This document shows, in pieces, positions 26,504-35,075 of a stretch of DNA of 44,850 bases; the stretch's first letter is position 1, and every line of letters starts with the position of its first letter. The DNA comes from Prevotellaceae bacterium (GTDB taxonomy: Bacteria; Bacteroidota; Bacteroidia; Bacteroidales; UBA932): contig JAITPN010000083.1 in NCBI GenBank assembly GCA_031289415.1, forward strand, positions 1-44,850, in the 5' to 3' direction. A model generated the notes under the pieces. It did no database searches, was not told the DNA's origin, and saw only the letters and a list, made by a program, of their open reading frames with translations. A program made the translations under genes and the position numbers.

Positions 26504-27280
26504 TTATTTTCGTTTACATATTATTTGATTACCATACCGCAAGTCAATGTCGGAATAAATTTCTTCACCGGCTGCACGGATTTTATGATAAAAGACGTTC
26601 AACTTATCTAATTTATATTCATAATCGGTTAGCGCGCCGATATGAATCTTTTCATGCCCCACGCGGGGTAATAACAACACGTCTGATGCGCTGTTTACAT
26701 GTATTTGCACAATCTGCGACCGCCAAAATTTATTCCTGTCTAAAAACGAGGCGAAATCATATAATTGTTGTAAAAAATTCTCTTTTTGTGGTATTATTCC
26801 TCTGAAATCGTGGGTTAATTTCGACGGTGCATTGCCTGTCAATATCGGCACAAAAGAAGTATAGACACTCGCCGAAAGTGGAAAAATGTAGCCTGTTTCG
26901 TCAATATAAAATCCTCCGGCAGACGTCTGTACCCGCACAATGGGGCGACGTTGATATACGTCCACATGCAACACGCCGTCAATCGAAGAAAACACTTCGG
27001 TATTGAAAATCACACTCCTTTTATTCAATAGTTGCTCCATTTGATGCACGTTAATACGGAATACATATTCGCCGATAATTTTCCCCACATCGTCCGTAAT
27101 GATTTTTTCTATCCTATCGCAGCTAATAAAGCGATTAACCATACTGTCGCATACTGTTATCTGCATACTGTTGCACACCAACGATTGTTGTTTGGCAGTT
27201 ACAAATCCGGCGCTCACCGCCAAATAGGTAATGAACAACGCAACCGTAGCATACAACGTGATTGTTTTACCTCGCGTCAT
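26504..27280 (-). CDS. ftsQ: Cell division protein FtsQ/DivIB
   Basis: A bitopic division protein of 258 residues with a short cytoplasmic tail, one membrane helix at about 8-27 and a periplasmic part beginning with a POTRA-like segment (about 40-112: CDRIEKIITDDVGKIIGEYV, VDVYQRRPIVRVQT). It stabilises the FtsB/FtsL assembly at the septum. Sequence conservation is weak in this family, so position between murC and ftsA carries much of the assignment. Its start overlaps the end of murG-murC by 14 bp, suggesting translational coupling. Confidence 0.85.
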   Translation of the reverse strand: MTRGKTITLYATVALFITYLAVSAGFVTAKQQSLVCNSMQITVCDSMVNRFISCDRIEKIITDDVGKIIGEYVFRINVHQMEQLLNKRSVIFNTEVFSSIDGVLHVDVYQRRPIVRVQTSAGGFYIDETGYIFPLSASVYTSFVPILTGNAPSKLTHDFRGIIPQKENFLQQLYDFASFLDRNKFWRSQIVQIHVNSASDVLLLPRVGHEKIHIGALTDYEYKLDKLNVFYHKIRAAGEEIYSDIDLRYGNQIICKRK

Positions 27281-29819
27281 TATACCTCCTGTTTAATAGT
27301 TCGGTAATAGACGGCACGAAACGGTCAATATCACCTGCCCCGAAAGTTATAAGTACATCTAAAGGTTCTTTTTCCAGTAAGTTCATCAAATCGTTTTTGT
27401 GGCACAGTACTTTGTTTTCCAAAGTCATTTTATCAAAAATAATTTGCGAACTCACACCGTTTATCGGCAATTCACGGGCAGGGTAAATGTCAAGCAAAAT
27501 CAAACGGTCTAACAAATCCAGACTTGCTGCAAAGCCCTCGGCAAAATCACGTGTACGGGTGTAAAGATGCGGTTGAAAAACACCTGTTATTTTCCGTTCG
27601 GGATAAATTTCGCGCAGTGAAGTAATCGCAGCCCGCAATTCTTCGGGATGATGCGCATAATCGTCAATGTAAGTACATGCAGGCGTATTCACCTGCACGT
27701 CAAAACGGCGCTGCACGCCTGCAAAAGAAGCCAAAGCGTCTTTGAGGGATGAACCTTTTCCTGTTATTTTTTTATCGTTTCCGGTTAGCCGTTCATACGC
27801 CCAAGCGGCGGCTACGGCGGCTATGGCATTTTCTACGTTTATCAATCCCGGAATACCCAACACACAATCATTGATTACGCCGTCGGGCAAGTGTATGTCA
27901 AATTGCGTAAGTCCGCTATCCAACCGGCGAATATCCGACGCATAAAAATCACATTTTTCACGAAGCGCGTAACGATATACGGTATGCGCATCCGATTCCC
28001 ATTCGCCGGACAAGGGTAATTCCACACCTTGCTTCAAAATCAGCACACCATTGGGTTTCACTTGTGCAGCAAAGGCAGAAAAAGCATCTTTCACGGCTTT
28101 GTGTGTACCATATATATCCAAGTGGTCGGCGTCGGTAGCGGTAATTACCGCCACATGCGGGAACAGTTGCAAAAACGAGCGGTCAAATTCATCGGCTTCC
28201 GCTACCAATGCCGGAGAAGCGGACAAAAGCAGGTTGCTGTTATAATTTTTTGAAATCCCACCTAAAAATGCGGTACAACCATTGCTCGTTTGCTTCAATA
28301 CATGTGCGAGCAACGTGGTCGTAGTCGTTTTTCCGTGCGTACCGGCAACTGCCAATGTGATTTTACCGGCAGCTATATAGCCCAATGCTGCAGAACGTTT
28401 TATAAGCTGATAACCGTGCTGCTTGAAAAATTGCCATTCACTGTGTGATTCAGGAACAGCAGGCGTATAAATCACCAATATATCATTGGTTGAATATTTG
28501 TTATTATCCGGTAAAAATTCAGGCGAAATTAAGTTTATATTATCTTCGTAATGTATGTCAATGCCTTCGCGCTCCAACGCTTCCGTGAGAGGCGACGGCG
28601 TACGGTCGTAGCCCGCCACAAACATTCCTTCATGTTTATAATAGCGAGCCAGCGCACTCATGCCGATGCCGCCGATGCCGATGAAGTAAACCGCACATGG
28701 CGTCGTTAGCTGCGGACAATTCGCCAATGCTACCACTTCTTTCACAATTTCATCGGCAGCGTTTGGTTTCGCCAAAGTAGCGATATTGGTTTTCAATTCT
28801 TGCATTTTCTCGGCATCATGCACCAAATTCAGCACTGTGGGGATAAGGTCATTCAACGCATCGGCATCGCGCACCATCAAGGCGGCATTTTTATTGACCA
28901 ACGCCTGTGCGTTTTTCGTCTGATGATCTTCCGACACATTGGGCGACGGAACAAATACACAAGGTTTCGCCACAACGCAAAGTTCCGAAATAGTCCCCGC
29001 CCCTGCACGCGACACGACCACATCGGCAGCCGCAAACGCATAATCCATGCGGTAGATGAAATCGAAAATTTTTATCGTATTTTCCGTTCTCTCGTTTTGT
29101 GCTGCCAAGGCTTGTTCAAAATATATTTTTCCGGTTTGCCAAATAAACTGCACTTCGCTGTTCGTTAATTCTACCAAGGCTTTCATCATTGTTTGATTCA
29201 ACGTGCGAGCGCCTAAACTACCACCTACTACCAGTATGGTTTTTTTCTTCGGGTCTAAGCCGAAAAAATCAGCCGCTTCGTTACGCAAACGACCGTCATC
29301 GAGTTTTAAATCTTGTCGAACGGGATTCCCTGTCATGATAATTTTTGCTTTCGGGAAGAAACGCTCCATACTGTCGTAAGCTACACAGATTTTCGAGGCT
29401 TTTTTTGCTAAAATTTTATTGGTAACGCCTGCGTATGAATTTTGTTCCTGCAATAAAGTCGGTATTTTTTTTCGTTGCGCCGCCCACAACACCGGACCGC
29501 TGGCATAACCGCCAACGCCAATCACTACATCGGGTTTAAATTCTTTTATGATTGCGATTGCTTTTCGCGCACTTTTCAAAAGTTTAAAAGGAAGTGCAAA
29601 GTTTTTCAACGTTAGTTTCCGTTGGATACCCACCACAGGCAAACCAATAATGCGATAACCGGCAGCCGGCACTTTTTCCATTTCCATACGACCTTCAGCT
29701 CCTACGAACAAAATATCGGCATCGGGGAAACATGTTTTCAGCGCATTGGCTATTGATACCGCAGGATAAATATGCCCACCTGTTCCACCTCCACTAATTA
29801 TGACTTTTATATTTTTCAT
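27267..29819 (-). CDS. MurG-MurC fusion (GlcNAc transferase and UDP-MurNAc-L-Ala ligase)
   Basis: One 850-residue reading frame contains two complete peptidoglycan enzymes. Residues 1 to about 365 are MurG: GGGTGGHIYPA (10-20), GVGGYASGP (101-109), QEQNSYAG (124-131), SRAGAGTISEL (270-280). It adds GlcNAc to lipid I at the inner membrane. Residues about 375-850 are MurC: IGIGGIGMSALARY (380-393), the ATP loop GTHGKTTT (493-500), EADEFDRSF and DDYAHHPEE. It adds L-Ala to UDP-MurNAc. The join (about 28700-28725) has no stop, no start codon in frame and almost no linker. In most Bacteroidota these are two adjacent genes. It begins with a TAATG overlap on ftsW. Confidence 0.93.
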   Translation of the reverse strand: MKNIKVIISGGGTGGHIYPAVSIANALKTCFPDADILFVGAEGRMEMEKVPAAGYRIIGLPVVGIQRKLTLKNFALPFKLLKSARKAIAIIKEFKPDVVIGVGGYASGPVLWAAQRKKIPTLLQEQNSYAGVTNKILAKKASKICVAYDSMERFFPKAKIIMTGNPVRQDLKLDDGRLRNEAADFFGLDPKKKTILVVGGSLGARTLNQTMMKALVELTNSEVQFIWQTGKIYFEQALAAQNERTENTIKIFDFIYRMDYAFAAADVVVSRAGAGTISELCVVAKPCVFVPSPNVSEDHQTKNAQALVNKNAALMVRDADALNDLIPTVLNLVHDAEKMQELKTNIATLAKPNAADEIVKEVVALANCPQLTTPCAVYFIGIGGIGMSALARYYKHEGMFVAGYDRTPSPLTEALEREGIDIHYEDNINLISPEFLPDNNKYSTNDILVIYTPAVPESHSEWQFFKQHGYQLIKRSAALGYIAAGKITLAVAGTHGKTTTTTLLAHVLKQTSNGCTAFLGGISKNYNSNLLLSASPALVAEADEFDRSFLQLFPHVAVITATDADHLDIYGTHKAVKDAFSAFAAQVKPNGVLILKQGVELPLSGEWESDAHTVYRYALREKCDFYASDIRRLDSGLTQFDIHLPDGVINDCVLGIPGLINVENAIAAVAAAWAYERLTGNDKKITGKGSSLKDALASFAGVQRRFDVQVNTPACTYIDDYAHHPEELRAAITSLREIYPERKITGVFQPHLYTRTRDFAEGFAASLDLLDRLILLDIYPARELPINGVSSQIIFDKMTLENKVLCHKNDLMNLLEKEPLDVLITFGAGDIDRFVPSITELLNRRYNDAR

Positions 29820-30964
29820 TATTCGTTCTCCATTTTTAATTTTTCACTTTTTATTCTTTCGTCTGTGGCTCTGCTGACGGAAAGCACGATGCCTAACGAG
29901 ATACTGAATGCAAGCAACGAACTTCCGCCAAGGCTAACCAAAGGCAATGGCTGACCGGTAACAGGAAGTAATCCTACCGCGACGCACATATTCAGAATCG
30001 CTTGACAGACGATAGACAGCACCAATCCTAATACTGTCAGTATAGAAAAAAATCTGGTACACGAGCGGGAAATGATAATAGCCCGATACAATAATATAAG
30101 GTATAAAAGAATCAGCCCTCCCCCGCCGACCAATCCGTATTCTTCAACAATGATGGCGTAAATATAATCGGAATAAGCCTGCGAAAGGATATATCGTTGC
30201 GTACTGTTCCCCGGTCCTTTTCCGACAATACCACCGGTAGCTACTGCTATTTGCGCATAATCAGCTTGCGTATTGCGTTCTTTTACGGCATCTTCATCAG
30301 AAAAGAATTTTCTCAAACGTTCTACAGCTGTGTCGGAACGTGGAAATACTTTCGTAGTATATCCATCGGTAACATACAATCCTAAAATAACTACGGCAAT
30401 AGCAGCCGATTTTAACAGATGCCTCGTATTCGTTCCGGAAATAAATAAAATGAGCGCTACGGTCATCAACAGCAACAATGCAGCAGATGTGCTACCTATT
30501 ATGATCAATATAAATATAACCGCCGAAGGCAGTAAAATTTTCAACGCAAAATTCTTAAATGTGTGGAATTTTTCCTTTTCCATTGTCATTGCTAAATACA
30601 AAATTAATCCAATTTTGGCAAAATCGGCGGTAATAATACCAAACAATTCCCGTCGTGCACCATGCACCGATTTACCCCATAACAACGTAGCTATTAATAA
30701 AACCGCACTTAAAATTAAAGCAGGAAATGCTATACGCCGATACCATCCAATAGGCACGAGATGCATCAGATAAATGACAATGAAACTGCCTATAATCATT
30801 CCTATTTGTTTAAAAAAATAAGTAGTAAAATAGCCTCCTTTTAAAGTCAATGAAGCGCTCGACGAATAAATTGCCAACGTCGATACGATACATAATAACA
30901 GCACTACTGCCCATATCACTTTATCGCCTTTGATGTCTTTTATATTTTGAAGGATTCTGTTCAT
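29819..30964 (-). CDS. ftsW: SEDS-family peptidoglycan glycosyltransferase FtsW
   Basis: A polytopic membrane protein of 381 residues with about ten helices, polymerising lipid II at the septum with its partner FtsI. SEDS motifs include GGYFTTYFFKQ near 43-53, a conserved long periplasmic loop with DYAQIAVATGGIVGKGPGNS near 236-255 and the C-terminal LPVTGQPLPLVSLGGSSLLA near 333-352. Its TAA stop shares one base with the murG ATG (TAATG). Placed between murD and murG as in other dcw clusters, which separates it from the elongation paralogue RodA. Confidence 0.95.
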   Translation of the reverse strand: MNRILQNIKDIKGDKVIWAVVLLLCIVSTLAIYSSSASLTLKGGYFTTYFFKQIGMIIGSFIVIYLMHLVPIGWYRRIAFPALILSAVLLIATLLWGKSVHGARRELFGIITADFAKIGLILYLAMTMEKEKFHTFKNFALKILLPSAVIFILIIIGSTSAALLLLMTVALILFISGTNTRHLLKSAAIAVVILGLYVTDGYTTKVFPRSDTAVERLRKFFSDEDAVKERNTQADYAQIAVATGGIVGKGPGNSTQRYILSQAYSDYIYAIIVEEYGLVGGGGLILLYLILLYRAIIISRSCTRFFSILTVLGLVLSIVCQAILNMCVAVGLLPVTGQPLPLVSLGGSSLLAFSISLGIVLSVSRATDERIKSEKLKMENE

Positions 30965-30984
30965 GTCATTTATATTTTTATTTC

Positions 30985-32319
30985 TTAAAGATTACGCACA
31001 GCTTCTTTAAATTGATGACCTCGGTCTTCATAATTCATAAATAAGTCGAAACTTGCACAAGCGGGTGAGAGCAGCACCGTATCGCCAGAATTTGCTAAGG
31101 TATAAGCTGTTTTAACAGCTTCTTCCGCTGATTTTACATCAATCATCACAGACACAAGATTGCCGAAAGCGCTGTGCAGTTTTTCATTGTCTATGCCCAG
31201 ACAAATTACTGCTTTTACTTTTTCTTTTACTACATCAAACAATTCGCTGTAATCATTTCCTTTATCAGTACCTCCTGCAATCCACACCACTTTTGTTTTC
31301 ATGCTTTCCAGCGCATACCATGCGGCGTTCACATTGGTAGCTTTGCTATCGTTGATATAAATCACATCACGCACTTTCAACACTACTTCGAGGCGATGTT
31401 CCACGCCTTTAAACGTCATCAGACTTTCGCGGATTACTTCGTTTTTTATTTTCAATACTTTTCCCGCCACTGCCGCAGCCATAGAATTATACACATTGTG
31501 CTTGCCTTGCAACGACAGTTCTTGCAATAACATTGAAAACTCACTATTGCGATAGCGCGTACATAATTTATCATCGTCAAGAAATGCGCCTTGCGTTATT
31601 TCTTCGGTTTGCGAAAACGGAAGTTGTTGGGCTTTCAACACGATTTTATTCAGATGCGCCATGGTAACTTCATCGTCGGAACAAAAAATAAAACAATCAT
31701 CTTCCAACATATTTTGTGTAATACGGAACTTCGAATTGATATAGTTCTGTATATTGTGATCATAACGGTCTAAATGATCGGGTGTAATATTGAGCAACAC
31801 CGCAATATCGGCTTTGAAATCATACATTCCGTCAAGCTGAAAACTACTAATTTCCAATACATAGTAATCAAAATCTTCGGTAGCGACCTGATAGGCAAAA
31901 CTCTTACCGATGTTGCCGCCAAGCCCCACTTTCAATCCCGCATTTTTCAGCAGAAAATAAATAATAGAGGTAGTTGTAGTTTTACCATTACTACCGGTAA
32001 TACATATTTTTTTCGCTTTGCTGTAGCGTCCTGCAAATTCAATTTCCGAAATTACCGGAGTGTGTTGTGTCTTTATTTTTACAATCAGCGGCGCAGTATC
32101 AGGAATACCGGGGCTTTTAATTATCTCATCGGCATTTAATATCATGCTTTCCGTATGCTGCCCTTCTTCAAAGTCAACCGCATATTGTCGTAATGTATTT
32201 CTATATTCGTCTTTCAATTTACCTGCGTCCGACAAAAATACATCAAAACCTTTCACTTTTGCCAACACCGCTGCGCCAACACCGCTTTCGCCACCTCCAA
32301 GAACTACTATTCTTTTCAT
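30985..32319 (-). CDS. murD: UDP-MurNAc-L-alanine--D-glutamate ligase
   Basis: Cytoplasmic Mur ligase adding D-Glu. The N-terminal Rossmann part is GGGESGVGAAVLA (8-20), the ATP loop GSNGKTTTT is at 109-117, and the central HxxRYD-type segment reads TPDHLDRYDHN near 179-189. The C-terminal domain has SKATN near 310 and SPACASFD near 420. Length 444 is typical. The start lies 2 bp after the mraY stop codon. Confidence 0.95.
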   Translation of the reverse strand: MKRIVVLGGGESGVGAAVLAKVKGFDVFLSDAGKLKDEYRNTLRQYAVDFEEGQHTESMILNADEIIKSPGIPDTAPLIVKIKTQHTPVISEIEFAGRYSKAKKICITGSNGKTTTTSIIYFLLKNAGLKVGLGGNIGKSFAYQVATEDFDYYVLEISSFQLDGMYDFKADIAVLLNITPDHLDRYDHNIQNYINSKFRITQNMLEDDCFIFCSDDEVTMAHLNKIVLKAQQLPFSQTEEITQGAFLDDDKLCTRYRNSEFSMLLQELSLQGKHNVYNSMAAAVAGKVLKIKNEVIRESLMTFKGVEHRLEVVLKVRDVIYINDSKATNVNAAWYALESMKTKVVWIAGGTDKGNDYSELFDVVKEKVKAVICLGIDNEKLHSAFGNLVSVMIDVKSAEEAVKTAYTLANSGDTVLLSPACASFDLFMNYEDRGHQFKEAVRNL

Positions 32320-32321
32320 AT

Positions 32322-33599
32322 CTATCGTACTTTTAATGTTACTACTGTTACTACTGCCAATAAAGTCGCTACAATCAGAAAACGAACCACAATTTTCGCT
32401 TCGGGTAAAGCCTGTACCGGACGTTGAATGACGGCAGGCACTTCATCTTTTTTCTTTTGGAAATGATGATGCAACGGCGTCATCTTAAATATGCGACGAC
32501 CTTCGCCATATTTGTGTTTTGTATATCTAAAGTATGCCACTTGCAGCACTACCGAAAGGCTTTCGACGAAGAAAATGCCGCACAATATAGGAATTAATAA
32601 TTCTTTCCGCACCACTACGGCAAATACCGCAATGATAGCGCCAATGGTAAGACTACCGGTATCACCCATAAACACTTGCGCAGGATAAGCATTGTACCAC
32701 AAAAAGCCTATCAATGCGCCAACAAATGCCGCTATAAATACCACCAATTCTCCACTTTGCGGAATGTACATTATGTTCAAATAATTAGAGTAAATCATAT
32801 TCCCCGACAGATAAGCAAAAATGCCAAGCACCACTCCTATCACAATGGAGATGCTTGACAACATACCATCCATGCCGTCGGTCAGATTCGCGCCGTTCGA
32901 CACTGCCACAATGATAAAAATAACCATAATAGCGTAAATAATCCACCCGATAAGCGTCGAAGTTTCGCCCGACACCGGCGACAACCATGCGTAGTCAAAT
33001 TCATTTTCCTTTACAAAAGGAATCGTGGTTTGCGTACTTTTGCTATCCAACACGTATATTTTTTCCGTAGCGTCTATCACTTCTGTTTGCGCCGAGGGAA
33101 CGCTACGTTCTACACGTTCACGAATAACTATATCATCACAGAAATACATAGTGGAAGCTACCATCAAACCAAGTCCTATCTGTCCGATAATCTTATACCG
33201 CCCATGCAATCCGGCTTTATTTTTACGGAATACTTTGATGTAATCATCCAGAAAACCGATACAACCAATCCATACCGTAGTAATAATCATCAGTTGTACA
33301 TACACATTCGATAAATCGCATAATAACAACACAGGCACTAAAATAGACAACAGGATAATAATCCCGCCCATTGTAGGCGTTCCTTTTTTTGCAAGCTGTC
33401 CTTCAATACCAAGATTTCGAATTTCTTCGCCTATTTGTTTCCGCTGTAACAGACGGATAATATATTTCCCGAAAATCCAAGCTATCAACAGCGAAAACAA
33501 CACCGCCAAAGCCATGCGAAATGACAAAAAACGCAACAAACCCGCTCCCGGGAAATCAATCTGATTATTCATTAAATATTCGAACAAGTGATATAGCAT
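32322..33599 (-). CDS. mraY: Phospho-MurNAc-pentapeptide transferase
   Basis: Integral membrane enzyme forming lipid I from undecaprenyl phosphate and UDP-MurNAc-pentapeptide. About ten helices; signature segments KKGTPTMGGI near 71-80, FLDDYIKVFRKNK near 116-128 (catalytic Asp pair), NLTDGMDGM near 237-245 and MTPLHHHFQKK near 372-382. It has an insert of about 60 residues near 155-215 in the periplasmic loop, which I recall as usual in Bacteroidota; this explains its length of 425 against 360 in E. coli. No murF gene separates it from murE. Confidence 0.96.
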   Translation of the reverse strand: MLYHLFEYLMNNQIDFPGAGLLRFLSFRMALAVLFSLLIAWIFGKYIIRLLQRKQIGEEIRNLGIEGQLAKKGTPTMGGIIILLSILVPVLLLCDLSNVYVQLMIITTVWIGCIGFLDDYIKVFRKNKAGLHGRYKIIGQIGLGLMVASTMYFCDDIVIRERVERSVPSAQTEVIDATEKIYVLDSKSTQTTIPFVKENEFDYAWLSPVSGETSTLIGWIIYAIMVIFIIVAVSNGANLTDGMDGMLSSISIVIGVVLGIFAYLSGNMIYSNYLNIMYIPQSGELVVFIAAFVGALIGFLWYNAYPAQVFMGDTGSLTIGAIIAVFAVVVRKELLIPILCGIFFVESLSVVLQVAYFRYTKHKYGEGRRIFKMTPLHHHFQKKKDEVPAVIQRPVQALPEAKIVVRFLIVATLLAVVTVVTLKVR

Positions 33600-33610
33600 A
33601 GCATCTAAAA

Positions 33611-35068
33611 TTATGAATGAATTATTAAAAGTTCTTTTATTATTTCTTTATCATCAAAATGAGTACACACGCCTTTTATTTCCTGATAGGCTTCGTGTCC
33701 TTTTCCCGCAATAAGTATAATATCGCCGGAGTGCGCCAAATGAACGGCTGCGTTAATCGCTTCTTTTCGATCAACAATGCGGATGGCTTTCGTTCGTTCG
33801 GAAACAGCAAGCCCTGCATACATATCATCAAGAATCGCATCGGGATTTTCATTGCGCGGATTATCCGACGTAAAAACCACCGTATCGCTGTGTGCTATGG
33901 CAATACGCGCCATCACCGGACGTTTGGCTTTATCGCGGTTGCCGCCGCAACCGACTACGGTAATCAAACGCTGCCGGTCATTTCGAATATCATTTATCGT
34001 GTCTATTACATTTTGCAAAGCATCGGGCGTGTGGGCATAATCTACAATCGCCGTAACATTATTTTTTCCGCGAACTACTTCAAATCGACCCGATACCGCA
34101 TCCATATTGCTGAGCAAACGCAATGCTTCCACTTTATCTACGCCAAGCAATTGTGCAGCTGCATACACTGCCAACATATTGTAAGCATTAAACCGTCCGA
34201 TAAAACGAGTCCACACTTCGGTATTACCTATAATCAAATGCAATCCGTCAAACGTATTTTCTACAACGCGGCAATTAAAATCAGCCAACGTTTGTAACGC
34301 ATACGTATATACTTTTGATTTCGTGTTTTGCACCATGACGCGACCATTGCGGTCGTCAACGTTTATCAGAGAAAATGCCGTAGCGGGAAGTTCGTCAAAA
34401 AATAGCTTCTTTGCCTTAATATATTCGTCAAATGTCTTATGATAATCAAGATGGTCATGCGTGATGTTTGAAAACAATGCGCCGTCGAAATCCAATCCGG
34501 CAATGCGATGCTGCACTATTGCATGCGAACTTACTTCCATAAAACAATATGCACATCCGACGCTGACCATTTCAGCTATTAACTGCTGTATTTGCAACGC
34601 ATCGGGCGTAGTGCGTTCTGCCGCCGATTCCGTACCGTCAATGCTATTCACCACGGTGGAGAGTAATCCTGTTTTATACCCCAACATACGAAACAAACGA
34701 TAAAGCAAGGTAGCGGTTGTGGTTTTTCCATTTGTACCGGTAATGCCTACTAATTTTAATTTTCTTGAAGGATGTCCGTAAAAAGCAGAAGCTATGTATC
34801 CCATAGCACTATGACTGTCGGCAACTTGTACATAACATATTTTTTCATCGGGTTGTTCGGGAAGACGTTCACACACCACTGCCACCGCGCCTTTTGCTAT
34901 AGCAGAAGAAATAAAAGTATGCCCATCGGAAAGTTCTCCTTTCAATGCAAAAAAGAGTTGTTCCGATGTAACATGCCGCGAATCAAATCCTAAAGATGCT
35001 ATTTCGCATCCCGCATTACCCAACACGTGAATAGGTTTTATTTCTTTTATGAGTTTTGTCAGTTTCAT
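33611..35068 (-). CDS. murE: UDP-MurNAc-tripeptide synthetase, meso-DAP-adding
   Basis: Mur ligase adding the third stem residue. The ATP loop GTNGKTTT is at 111-118, the carbamylated-lysine region lies near 215-225 (KAKKLFFDE), and the specificity motif DNPR is at 402-405. DNPR is the sign of meso-diaminopimelate rather than lysine, so the cell wall should be DAP-type. Length 485 is normal. It follows ftsI by 7 bp and is followed by mraY after 11 bp. Confidence 0.95.
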   Translation of the reverse strand: MKLTKLIKEIKPIHVLGNAGCEIASLGFDSRHVTSEQLFFALKGELSDGHTFISSAIAKGAVAVVCERLPEQPDEKICYVQVADSHSAMGYIASAFYGHPSRKLKLVGITGTNGKTTTATLLYRLFRMLGYKTGLLSTVVNSIDGTESAAERTTPDALQIQQLIAEMVSVGCAYCFMEVSSHAIVQHRIAGLDFDGALFSNITHDHLDYHKTFDEYIKAKKLFFDELPATAFSLINVDDRNGRVMVQNTKSKVYTYALQTLADFNCRVVENTFDGLHLIIGNTEVWTRFIGRFNAYNMLAVYAAAQLLGVDKVEALRLLSNMDAVSGRFEVVRGKNNVTAIVDYAHTPDALQNVIDTINDIRNDRQRLITVVGCGGNRDKAKRPVMARIAIAHSDTVVFTSDNPRNENPDAILDDMYAGLAVSERTKAIRIVDRKEAINAAVHLAHSGDIILIAGKGHEAYQEIKGVCTHFDDKEIIKELLIIHS

Positions 35069-35075
35069 ATTCTAT

